A stretch of DNA of 55,978 nt from Saprospiraceae bacterium (GTDB lineage: Bacteria > Bacteroidota > Bacteroidia > Chitinophagales > Saprospiraceae), in the NCBI GenBank assembly GCA_027486765.1, contig JAIXOO010000050.1, forward strand, positions 1 to 55,978, read 5' to 3'. Below the pieces are notes generated by a model. That model searched no databases and was not told where the DNA came from. It worked only from the letters and a program-made list of their open reading frames with translations. Below are positions 18,158-26,720 of the stretch, in pieces; within the stretch, counting starts at the first letter, position 1; each line of letters opens with the position of its first letter. The position numbers were made by a program, and so were the translations under genes.

Positions 18158-18214
18158 AAAGGCACCAACTACCTGCTGGCCATCGCCATCAACGACTACC
18201 TCCTTTTCACCAAC
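18158..18214 (+). pseudogene. remnant of a caspase (peptidase C14) N-terminus
   Basis: The plus strand reads KGTNYLLAIAINDYLLFTNL. This is the first beta strand of bacterial caspase-fold domains (compare YALLVGINNYPKGIRKLSG in the 702-aa protein of this window). The match breaks off within about 20 codons, where the opposite-strand CHAT gene ends. A C-rich lead of about 90 bases precedes it. It is a decayed end of a lost caspase gene, probably displaced when the CHAT gene arrived. Recognition rests on this short motif alone. Confidence 0.55.
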
Positions 18215-21200
18215 CTAACTCCAAATTCCCCATGCAGCAAGGTCTTTTGCGGAGACATCTCTATCTTGATTTTCAGTAAACCAGCGTCGGGTCAAGCGCA
18301 TGGCATCGGTGACGTCTGTATGGAGCAGGTACTGGTAGAATTTGTTCATAATTTTGGCTGAGCTCTGGTCCGAAACAGGCGAACGACTTGCGACCACGCA
18401 CTGTACTCCTTTGGATAAAAAAGCGTATGCCAGACCTTGAATAGGGGAGCCTTTGCGCACCTTGCCTACCGATGAGTTACATGCGGACAGGACCACCAAC
18501 TTCACCGACGACCAGTCCATGAGCAGGATGTCCTGATAGGTGAGCAGGCAGCTGGATTCGTCTTCACCATCAGGGCTGAGTACCAACGAGGAAGTTTCTG
18601 GCGGCAAATTGGTGTCTGCCAAGCCGTGTACCGCAAAATGTACAATCGCCGGATAGGCTTTAAGGGCTTTTTCTAGATTTGCCCTTGTCGCGTTCATTCC
18701 TTTTAAATGCCTTACCCTTACCCCAACTGCTGAGAGTATGGCCTGAATGGATTCTATTTCCTTTTCGGCGCCAGGCAAAGGTGGAAGGTCAGTTTTGCCC
18801 GGGTCGGAACTTAGGCATACCACGTCATAACCCCAATTAATCAGTTCAGGGTTATAGGCTCGTTGCAAAACAATCGAAAAATTACTATGCAGTCCAAGCT
18901 GTGTCGCCGGGTTTTTCGATAGCAGCTCAATAGGCAATAATTGCAGAAAATGATCGCAATATAAATTCAAACGAGGGGTTAAAGGCAATGCTGGAGGGGC
19001 CAGCAGATTGTATTGCTGGCGTGACTGGCTATACAATGCCTCTCCTCCGGTCAGAAAATCGCCGAATAGTTGATTGAAGGCATTCTCCCAACCTGGTGCG
19101 AATAAGTTCCCATTCGCCTCTTCCCCCTCTTCTTTCAAATCAAGACCCCTGGAATGGTATGGATCGGCTGTTATATTCCCAAAATCACTGGAACCGCTGG
19201 TCACAAAAGCCTCTACTAAGGGGGGGACTGCTCTTATTGCATATAGGTATTGCTCCATTGGCACGGCATGGCCTTCCGGTTGAAAGGAGAGCATCATCAC
19301 TGTCCGTTTTTCCCCGTTTTTGCTAAAAAAATAGAGGGCCAGTGATGGTCCAACTGGATCTGCCCACTTGTTTTTTTCGAGGCTTTTGTGCCAGAATGGA
19401 AATTCATTGGAACGGAACTCCCCCACTTTTTTCCACATTTCATTCGACTCGCTTTCTGAAGAGTTTTTCAGGTACGCATAAATAGATTTTCGGAGTGCAC
19501 TTATTTGTTCGACATAGCGGCTCTCGTGGGCAATCTCTACTTTTCGCTTGCCCAAGTACAGATTGAGGAATTCTCTCCTGAAGCTCAAGACGTTCCAAAC
19601 CATTTGTAAGAGCGTTTGACTACACCCCAAGTCTGCTTGTACTTGTTGTTCGTTGAGCAGTAGGACTTTCAGCAGGGCTTCTATTTCATTCATCAATGCA
19701 TTCATTGACGAACGGTCACGCTGCGCTGCTACATATCCTTTTAGCATGATGTTGAGCGCTTTGAGGGCATAATTCCCAAGTTCATTTACTCGTGCTGGTT
19801 CTACCGCTAGTACCAGGCGATAAGCTCGAACCATGTTGTTCAGCCAATGGGCCTGAAGGCTTTCATCAAATCGGGAAGGCCACTGTGCCATGTTGGGAAG
19901 TAGCTTTTTGAAGGCGGCAATACAAGCGGAATCGCCTTGTAGATACTGTAGTTTGGCAACATTCAATTGATAAAGCAATTGAAGGTCGTCTGATAGTTGT
20001 AGAACATGGGGTTCTATCTCGCTCAACAGGTTTTTGAAGGCCGGGGTGTCAAGGGTCTCGTTGAGTTGGTATAGGAGCATGTTTTTCACCCTATCTTGAT
20101 CGGGGACGGTATCCTGGTTTCCCTCTAGTCCATAAAAATGGTTGAGGGAATCCACAGTGCGTTGTAAATCTTCCGAGGATAATGTGTCGGTTTCGCCATC
20201 CAGATGAAATCGTGCCAGGTGTTTATTGGCATCACTTTGAAGTAGGGACAAGTCGTTTTTTACCTCTTGGTCAGAAAGCCCTAATTCGTCTAATAGGCTT
20301 ACCATACTCGACTCTAGGGCAGCCCGGGTGTCTTTACTTATGCTGAAGTCATCTGGGAATCCCCATGATTGCAGGAGTTTTCCATCCTTTTGTAGGATTT
20401 GGCGAATCAAGGTTAGTGCTTCTTGTTGCAGAGAACCCGATTTTAAGGCCTCCACTGCCTCAAACAAGGCCTTATCCGCACGGGCTATGTTGCCAGTCCG
20501 AATGCTAAATTTGGCGATCTTTTTATAACAATCAAGAGCGGTTTCCCATTCCCAGAGTGCCTCACTGGCTTTGGCCAACTGCTCCCAGGCTTTTTTGATG
20601 AAATACAGGGCATCTTTGCCAAACAGCTGGGTCAACGCTGCTTCGTTTGGCTCCCAAATTTTGCTGAGGTATTCGAACAACCTGAAGATGGCCTCGTGGT
20701 CAGCCTCGGTAAGTTCATCAAGGTGTGCATACTGTCCACCCAGCTGCAACAGGTTTGGTGAAAATTCCAGCGTCAGCCGATTTTCAGGGGGAATCGTCTC
20801 GTATACCAGCGCAATGAAGGCTAAATTTACGGGTTCAACCGTATTGATGAGGTAATGCAGCAGCGCTGCATTGTCCGAAAAGAGTTTTTTTCTTTGTGCC
20901 TCCGATAGTTCGTCGTCTGTATGGATTAGGAAAGCGACTTCTTTTTGTAGCAATCGCATGAGCTGGTCATGCTCATGTTCAGGTATATTCAACCAACTCC
21001 CGTCTTTCTTGGGCGAGATTTGCCTGAGTACCAAATAAGCCAGATCCGTTTTGTCATAATCATCCGGATCATAGGGTAGTGAACGCATCGTATCCATTTC
21101 TTCTACAAAATCGGCCAGGGCTTCGTCTTCCCGCCAGCCAGGGTGCAATCCAATGATTAAATCTGCATTTTCGTGGTACAATTTTAGTTCATCCGCAAAA

Positions 21201-21598
21201 GTGGACAAAATGGTGTTTCGGTGCACAAAATTGCTATGCTCAAGTGCATTTTTGACAAAATCAAGCTCTGCCAAAATGCCTTTTTTTTCGGCTTTTTGGT
21301 ATTCGGTAAGGCGGGATGGAAAAGCAGTGAAGATTTCCGCCCCCCGCTGTACCATCATCATCTGTAACTTGCTTTGTACGTCGTAATACTTCGCCAATGC
21401 TAGGCGGCGTTTTTCTGGAAAGTAGCTCGCCTGCTCCTTGAGGTAATGCACCGCCTTGTTTGCTCGTTCTGCTTCCCAAAACGCATTGAATGCCGCTTCA
21501 CCATCTGGCAAAGATTCGAGGAAAATGCGGCGTATTAACAATATATGGTGTCTGGTAACAATTTGACTGGCGAGGTTTATTTTTTGATAGTTGTTCAT
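18215..21598 (-). CDS. helical-repeat CHAT protease, 1127 aa
   Basis: Residues 1 to ~850 are all-helical, consistent with a TPR-like solenoid. The C-terminal ~250 residues are a classical CHAT domain. The catalytic His is in VHFAVHGLAD (His991) and the catalytic Cys in LVVLSACNSS (Cys1040). The typical GLAYAFLSKGVQCVVASRSPVSD strand and helix follow, with a terminal AAWGIWS. This is the TPR-CHAT architecture, of which the best known member is the Craspase protease. It differs from the N-terminal CHAT type found elsewhere in the window. There is no P-loop, so it is probably an effector activated by an unseen partner. The start at 21598 is the first Met of a good helical stretch. Upstream is an XRE regulator on the same strand, about 200 bases away. 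Confidence 0.85.
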   Translation of the reverse strand: MNNYQKINLASQIVTRHHILLIRRIFLESLPDGEAAFNAFWEAERANKAVHYLKEQASYFPEKRRLALAKYYDVQSKLQMMMVQRGAEIFTAFPSRLTEYQKAEKKGILAELDFVKNALEHSNFVHRNTILSTFADELKLYHENADLIIGLHPGWREDEALADFVEEMDTMRSLPYDPDDYDKTDLAYLVLRQISPKKDGSWLNIPEHEHDQLMRLLQKEVAFLIHTDDELSEAQRKKLFSDNAALLHYLINTVEPVNLAFIALVYETIPPENRLTLEFSPNLLQLGGQYAHLDELTEADHEAIFRLFEYLSKIWEPNEAALTQLFGKDALYFIKKAWEQLAKASEALWEWETALDCYKKIAKFSIRTGNIARADKALFEAVEALKSGSLQQEALTLIRQILQKDGKLLQSWGFPDDFSISKDTRAALESSMVSLLDELGLSDQEVKNDLSLLQSDANKHLARFHLDGETDTLSSEDLQRTVDSLNHFYGLEGNQDTVPDQDRVKNMLLYQLNETLDTPAFKNLLSEIEPHVLQLSDDLQLLYQLNVAKLQYLQGDSACIAAFKKLLPNMAQWPSRFDESLQAHWLNNMVRAYRLVLAVEPARVNELGNYALKALNIMLKGYVAAQRDRSSMNALMNEIEALLKVLLLNEQQVQADLGCSQTLLQMVWNVLSFRREFLNLYLGKRKVEIAHESRYVEQISALRKSIYAYLKNSSESESNEMWKKVGEFRSNEFPFWHKSLEKNKWADPVGPSLALYFFSKNGEKRTVMMLSFQPEGHAVPMEQYLYAIRAVPPLVEAFVTSGSSDFGNITADPYHSRGLDLKEEGEEANGNLFAPGWENAFNQLFGDFLTGGEALYSQSRQQYNLLAPPALPLTPRLNLYCDHFLQLLPIELLSKNPATQLGLHSNFSIVLQRAYNPELINWGYDVVCLSSDPGKTDLPPLPGAEKEIESIQAILSAVGVRVRHLKGMNATRANLEKALKAYPAIVHFAVHGLADTNLPPETSSLVLSPDGEDESSCLLTYQDILLMDWSSVKLVVLSACNSSVGKVRKGSPIQGLAYAFLSKGVQCVVASRSPVSDQSSAKIMNKFYQYLLHTDVTDAMRLTRRWFTENQDRDVSAKDLAAWGIWS

Positions 21599-21804
21599 GA
21601 TGGTATAAATTTATCAATGCATCAATTTCATGATTGGTCAATACTATATCATCTCCCTGAATGGCTGCTTTCATTGGGTTTTAATCCAATTATCGGGAAA
21701 AGTAAACGCAGATAAAAGCAAAAAGCGATTTGTTCCATTTATTCGCGAAGAACGATGGCTTAAATTACAAAAACAGCAGAGTGGAACAAGGAGAAATGGA
21801 AACT

Positions 21805-22092
21805 TCAATCAAACAACTCCGACAACATCGTTTTTATGGTAGGATAAAGGCGATCGTATAGGTCGCGTTTGTTGGCAGGAATATCTTCTCTTTCTATCGA
21901 TAAAAGGGTAAGCACCGGGAGTGGGACAGACAATTGTTTGCAGATGGCTTCTAAAGTAGAGAGGTTGGGGGTTTTTTTGCCATTCTCAATCTGGGAAAGA
22001 TAGGTCTGCGAGAGTTCGCATGCTTGGGCAAGTTCAAATTGGCTTTGGCCACTTTTTTTCCGAATTTCTTTAATGACTTCTCCGTTTATCAT
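21805..22092 (-). CDS. XRE-family helix-turn-helix regulator
   Basis: This 95-aa protein has a canonical Cro/C1-type HTH at about residues 6-60 (EVIKEIRKKSGQSQFELAQA, then SQTYLSQIENGKKTPNLSTL). The C-terminal helix contains RDLYDRLYPTIKTMLSEL. Such small regulators usually control their own operon or an adjacent toxin or effector. It is followed, on the same strand, by the 1127-aa CHAT protease gene after ~206 bases, which makes it a candidate regulator of that protease. The gene upstream on the same strand (22135-22699) is broken, so it may also be the survivor of a former two-gene module. Confidence 0.85.
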   Translation of the reverse strand: MINGEVIKEIRKKSGQSQFELAQACELSQTYLSQIENGKKTPNLSTLEAICKQLSVPLPVLTLLSIEREDIPANKRDLYDRLYPTIKTMLSELFD

Positions 22093-22134
22093 CGGTATCT
22101 CTTTATTTGATGTCCCAATTTATAAAAACTAAAT

Positions 22135-22699
22135 TTATTGAAGTAGAAAGAGACAAAAAAATAATCTTCGATGCACAATGTTTACCCTGTTAAGGTTACA
22201 CACAGGCATCGAAGATGGGGGCATCGGTTTTTGGGAAACGCGAGTGGCCCTAAAATGACTTCTCATGAATGACTGTACCTTTGTCCAGTCAAGATGGTGG
22301 TATTTGTACACAAACTCAACTACCCTTGAACTGAAGCAAGGGTGGCTAATGATGTTCTTTCGGTCTAGTGCAATAATTGGTATTTCAAGTATTACAAAAT
22401 GTAGCAATCGATCACTTACATCAACTAGCCTGTACAGACTAGCTCGGGGAAAAACAAATCGGGACATAGCTTGTTCCTTGCTTCTTTGTTCGATTAATTG
22501 AAAAAAATTCAAGAAGCAAGAAAGCACTGAACTTTCGAATACCTCGCCTCCAAGATTTTATTCGATGTAACATCTTTGGGCGCTGGATCCTGGGTACATC
22601 ATCAATTGGGGTGAAAGCTTCAATTATTGTTTGCATAAGGTACCAAAACTCTTCAGAGAGCTTCTTGGCATCGGGCAAACCAATTTTTAAAGGTGTCAT
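22135..22699 (-). pseudogene. probable frameshifted small hypothetical gene
   Basis: Two overlapping minus-strand frames look like parts of one protein. The first starts at 22699 (MTPLKIGLPDAKKLSEEFWY) and reads well through IKSWRRGIRKFSAF, then becomes poor. The second takes over near 22527 (FFQLIEQRSKEQAMSRFVFP, later VVEFVYKYHHLDWTKVQSFM). One frameshift near 22510-22530 would join them into ~150-180 residues. A 10-bp inverted repeat (22165-22174 and 22206-22215) lies at its 3' end. The family is unknown, and either frame alone could also be a short true gene. Confidence 0.4.
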
Positions 22700-23097
22700 A
22701 AGAAAAGATTTAATGGTGAAAAAATTTAGATCATGTCAGTAGCATCACTAACCTGCCATTTGTGAAAAGCCATTTTTCAAAGAACTACATATTGTCGGGT
22801 GTAAAAATATTACTCACAGTTTAAAAAACATAGCTTTATTTTAATTTTTGGTAATAATTAACCAAAAATTAACATTGCGCATTTCTTCTGGTGAGATGAA
22901 AATCCAGGCTAGTACTATTTTTTAGAGCATCACTAGCCTGGGCTATTGGAGGGATTCAACCGAAGGTGGCCTTTATCACACATTAAGGGCTGATGGTGAG
23001 CGAATACCACCGAAGCACCTAATGATGAAAACGATCGTTTAAATGCAATAGTTGTGCACTTGAATTACATATCTTGCTTTTTTAGCCAAAATCTCAT
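22700..23097. other. 400-bp AT-rich gap with two perfect inverted repeats
   Basis: No gene is visible. TTAATTTTTGGT (22841-22852) is mirrored by ACCAAAAATTAA (22861-22872). CCAGGCTAGT (22904-22913) is mirrored by ACTAGCCTGG (22932-22941). Both lie downstream of the 1123-aa receptor gene on the minus strand and could end its transcript. The first could also be an operator. A near-copy of GCATCACTAGCCTG occurs around 22742-22756 and 22927-22940. Confidence 0.55.
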
Positions 23098-26000
23098 TTA
23101 TTCAATCAGGGTAAAAGGATCAAAACCATTTTTTCGCCAGGCCTCAATGAGATTTTTCGCTTCTTTGCTAGGTGCCTGCCTTTTAACAAACATCGTTAAG
23201 TGGGGGAGAATAACGGCAGGAGCACCCCTGGTGTTGAGCCAGGTCAGCAAAAGGTGGTAAGAAGGGATTTTTCCGTTATGGTGTTTCAGGTAACGCTCAA
23301 CCGCCTCTTCAACATGATCATGGTTTCCTCTGGCCAGGAGCCATGCTGAGAGAACCAGTGATGTTCCTTTTTCTCTGGGGTAGTATTGTGCGTACTGTAG
23401 GATAGCAGTTTGTACTAAACTCAAGGATCCTTTGGCTTTGATCCAGGATTCAATTAGGAAAGAGGTGCCTTTGTAAGTATTGTGCTTTAAGAGATAAATT
23501 TTTACAGTTGGTTCCACAATGACTGTTGCTCCACCTCTATCTAACCACGAGGCGATAATGTAACAGATGATCGACTTCTGGGCATATTTTTTCAGGTACT
23601 CTGCCACTACTTGTTCAATCTCAGCAAGGTTCTTTCTTTGCTTCAACCAGCTCCTGATCAAAAAATGACTATCTTCCTGATGTGCCTGATACTTCAAATG
23701 TTGCAGCAAAGCTTGTTCAATGGCATCAAAGTCACCCTTAATCTCCAACCATTCCATCAATACAAGATGTGCCTCTTTTTCTTGGGCATGCGTCTCCAGG
23801 TATTCCTCTACAAATGGCGCGCACAATCCAGGGTTTTTACCGTATTTCAACCAATCTCTGAGCATGTAAGCACTCTCTTTCTCCGCTCGATGTTTTTCCA
23901 GGTACTGTTGGATTGCATTTTGGACGGGCAGCACATCCCGGGTTTTTTGCAGCCAGGACTCTATGACAAAAGGAAATTCTACTTCATCAATGATCGAGTC
24001 GGTATATTGTCTAAAGGCCCTTGCTACCAATTTTTTATCCCCTCCCGCATCCAACCAACTGAAAACCAAATGCCGGGTACCCTTTTTTGCTGTATGGTTT
24101 TGGATAACCATCGGCAGCAGATTTTCTACATAAGTTCTTTCTCCCTGATGAGTCAACCACAGTTTAATCAGGTGTTCTACTCCTTCCTTGCGGGAATAAC
24201 GCTCCAGGTATCTTTCGAAATAGACCTTTACCGAAGGGTCTATACTCGAGCAGCGCTCAATGTATTCCTGCAAAACAAAAGAACCATCGGGGATGACATC
24301 TAAACTCCAAAAATGATCTACATAGGGCTTGATTTTTTCATCGAGGCCAATCAACTTGAGGTAGGTAGAGGTGAACCGGGCTAAAATACCGGAATTGAGC
24401 TGGCTTGGAGCATGTACATCCATCCACCTATTGATCAATTTCTGGAACTCTGGGCCTGCTGCAACCTGATCTTTGGCCCATTGATTCATAGCAAAACTCA
24501 GTGGCAAAATGGCGTCATTGTCCTGCAATACTGCTTCGGCAATATCCGGGTATTGCTCCATCAAAAGCAGCACTTCTTCTTTGGTCAACAATTGGGAACT
24601 GAAAATAACCTGTGCGAGATGGGTATGCTTGGGTAGTATTCCCTGAAACAATCGAAAAAAAACAGCTTCACCACCTATGCGGGCGATCTCATTGCGAATG
24701 CGTTGAATGTTGTTGATCCAGTTTTTACCTCGTCCTTGGGCAATCGCATACTCAAAGGAGTTGTTCAGTTCTATTCTAACGTCCGCATACCCCTGAAAAT
24801 ATACCATGGCCAACTCATCAATGATGGTATTTTGGCTGATCCGCCATATGTTGAAGTTTTGTTGCTGGTTCTCTTCTACCCAGCCATCCTTGATGAGCTT
24901 GTTCAGGCAACTTTTGAAAGCTGAACCATCACGTAGATATTCATCCTTTTCGCCTTCTTGCAATGGAAAACTCAGCAGCCAATTGACCTCTTTGTCAAAT
25001 TGCTGAATCTGGTTCCGCGTTGGATCTACCATTTGTATGAAATGGTGTAGAAGCCAGGATTGAAAATCCGGGAACCCGACCAAATTGTCCGCTGTGGGTT
25101 CTTTCTGTTTCATATATCCTAAGAAAACAGCAAAAGAGGCTGTTTTGATCCCGGAATACCGAGTAAATGATGTTGGTGCAACAAGCTCTCTTAGCAAGTT
25201 GCGGACCACCCATTTTTCATAATCTGACTGTGCGGTATGTTCATCAAGATTGATTTTTAAATAATAAGAATAACCCAAAAATTGATAAGAACTGCGACAA
25301 TTGGTCAAAAAACGCATTTCTTCAGTCCCTGGGCAATATGCGGCCAAATCATCCAGAAACTGGTCGTCAAACCAAACACAGTTCTCAAATTGATCAATCA
25401 GTATAAAGTGCTTCTTGTACTCAAGTTGGCTCAAATAAATACCTAGTTGTCGTAAATTGGAACGTTCAAAATGGCGATTGAGTACAATCACGTTCCATTC
25501 TTTTTCGTGCGCAATCATACCCAACTGTAGCATCATCCGGGTTTTGCCAATTCCTCCTTTGCCAATGATGATGGCCCCTTCGTATTGGTCATGATCGAGG
25601 AGTTGTTCAATGATCCAACGTTCCGAAAACGGCAGTAACGCTGCACTTTTGCGGGCATAAAAGGCGTCCAGACTGAAATAGGGGAGCACATTGTCACTGA
25701 GGTAGTGGATGTATTTGCTGGGCTGATGCTCCTTGTGAAAACATTGGCTCAATACTTTGGCACCATTGGGTGGCGCTGCTTGTAAAGCTTCATAATAATC
25801 AAAGACCCGAGGTATCCGCTCCGTATGCCCCAGGCGCCATTTACACGTTTGGTGCTTTTTCTCCTCCTGTAGATACAGGCACCACAATTGATGGTCCTGT
25901 GGTCCGTCTGAATCAAGATCCAGGCCTCTGGCCACAAATACACTGCTCAAATTGGCATGACGCCTGCGGAAGCGCTGCCTCCCGATTGCTTCTTTAAAGG

Positions 26001-26469
26001 CATCCTCCAAGGTATAATTGGAAACCAGAAATTTGTAAAAGTCAGTTGCGAATTCCGCCGCTTGTCCATCTGGAACAGGGCAGGTAGTGGCAATGACAGC
26101 AGGGATACCCTCCTTCAAATAGGCTCTGGCTTGAGCCTGACTTTTACAGCCATTCACAAAAATGAGCTTGAGCTCATCGTATTTGGCCAATACCTCGGCC
26201 AGGCCCTCCGCCCAGCCTTCCTGGTCGTTTAGCCTAATGAGGTGTTCATTGGTGTGCGCCCCCAGGTGAAGGACTTGTAAGGAATCTTTATAGGTTTTTA
26301 AGTGATCAAGTAGATTATCCGTCCTGGCTGCATCCAAAGGCACATGCCGGACATCATACCTGGATTTTAGCATGTCCTGCAACGCATCGCTTTCCGCTTT
26401 GAGTTTGGGCAGGTATACGTCCTGGTCGTTATTGGCAAAGGCTGTAATGACGGTGGGGAGTGTTCGCAT
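23098..26469 (-). CDS. CHAT + P-loop NTPase + 34-aa helical repeats, 1123 aa
   Basis: The CHAT domain is N-terminal, with the catalytic pair His72 (LHLGAHTNE) and Cys108 (IFVNGCKSQAQ). A linker leads to a P-loop NTPase, with Walker A GKGGIGKT (303-310) and Walker B FILIDQFENC (355-364). The C-terminal part from about residue 740 has eleven units of about 34 residues. Each has a Tyr/Leu-rich helix followed by a helix ending in x-W-L-x-x-x-G (for example LVLMEWLEIKGDFDA and IIASWLDRGG). Together they form an alpha-alpha solenoid. This is the same layout as the next gene upstream (26721-31052), but the repeats are well diverged. Expected role: a receptor in which the solenoid senses, the NTPase switches and CHAT cleaves. 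It follows the 1443-aa gene after 251 bases, so it may have its own promoter. Confidence 0.85.
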   Translation of the reverse strand: MRTLPTVITAFANNDQDVYLPKLKAESDALQDMLKSRYDVRHVPLDAARTDNLLDHLKTYKDSLQVLHLGAHTNEHLIRLNDQEGWAEGLAEVLAKYDELKLIFVNGCKSQAQARAYLKEGIPAVIATTCPVPDGQAAEFATDFYKFLVSNYTLEDAFKEAIGRQRFRRRHANLSSVFVARGLDLDSDGPQDHQLWCLYLQEEKKHQTCKWRLGHTERIPRVFDYYEALQAAPPNGAKVLSQCFHKEHQPSKYIHYLSDNVLPYFSLDAFYARKSAALLPFSERWIIEQLLDHDQYEGAIIIGKGGIGKTRMMLQLGMIAHEKEWNVIVLNRHFERSNLRQLGIYLSQLEYKKHFILIDQFENCVWFDDQFLDDLAAYCPGTEEMRFLTNCRSSYQFLGYSYYLKINLDEHTAQSDYEKWVVRNLLRELVAPTSFTRYSGIKTASFAVFLGYMKQKEPTADNLVGFPDFQSWLLHHFIQMVDPTRNQIQQFDKEVNWLLSFPLQEGEKDEYLRDGSAFKSCLNKLIKDGWVEENQQQNFNIWRISQNTIIDELAMVYFQGYADVRIELNNSFEYAIAQGRGKNWINNIQRIRNEIARIGGEAVFFRLFQGILPKHTHLAQVIFSSQLLTKEEVLLLMEQYPDIAEAVLQDNDAILPLSFAMNQWAKDQVAAGPEFQKLINRWMDVHAPSQLNSGILARFTSTYLKLIGLDEKIKPYVDHFWSLDVIPDGSFVLQEYIERCSSIDPSVKVYFERYLERYSRKEGVEHLIKLWLTHQGERTYVENLLPMVIQNHTAKKGTRHLVFSWLDAGGDKKLVARAFRQYTDSIIDEVEFPFVIESWLQKTRDVLPVQNAIQQYLEKHRAEKESAYMLRDWLKYGKNPGLCAPFVEEYLETHAQEKEAHLVLMEWLEIKGDFDAIEQALLQHLKYQAHQEDSHFLIRSWLKQRKNLAEIEQVVAEYLKKYAQKSIICYIIASWLDRGGATVIVEPTVKIYLLKHNTYKGTSFLIESWIKAKGSLSLVQTAILQYAQYYPREKGTSLVLSAWLLARGNHDHVEEAVERYLKHHNGKIPSYHLLLTWLNTRGAPAVILPHLTMFVKRQAPSKEAKNLIEAWRKNGFDPFTLIE

Positions 26470-26720
26470 ATTGGTCTATCTACAATTTCAGCGTCGCTTA
26501 TTGCTGCTCTATTTTTTGTGTTGCTGAATGAATCAATGGTATTTGCAAAGTAAATATAGTAATATTTTATTTTTAATTTGAACAAGGACTGTGGGGATTA
26601 GGGATTTTGCGGTAATATGGCTGCAATTAACTCCCGCTCTGGACGACCTTCTTCTGGCAGCTGTTCCCAGAAAGCAAGAGTCACTCATTAATTGTGATCG
26701 GGTACTTACACAGGCCCAAT

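Noticed and set aside
21630-21842. Plus-strand open frame of 70 codons between CHAT and XRE genes
   Set aside because: It overlaps the 3' end of the XRE gene and has no recognisable domain; kept as intergenic.
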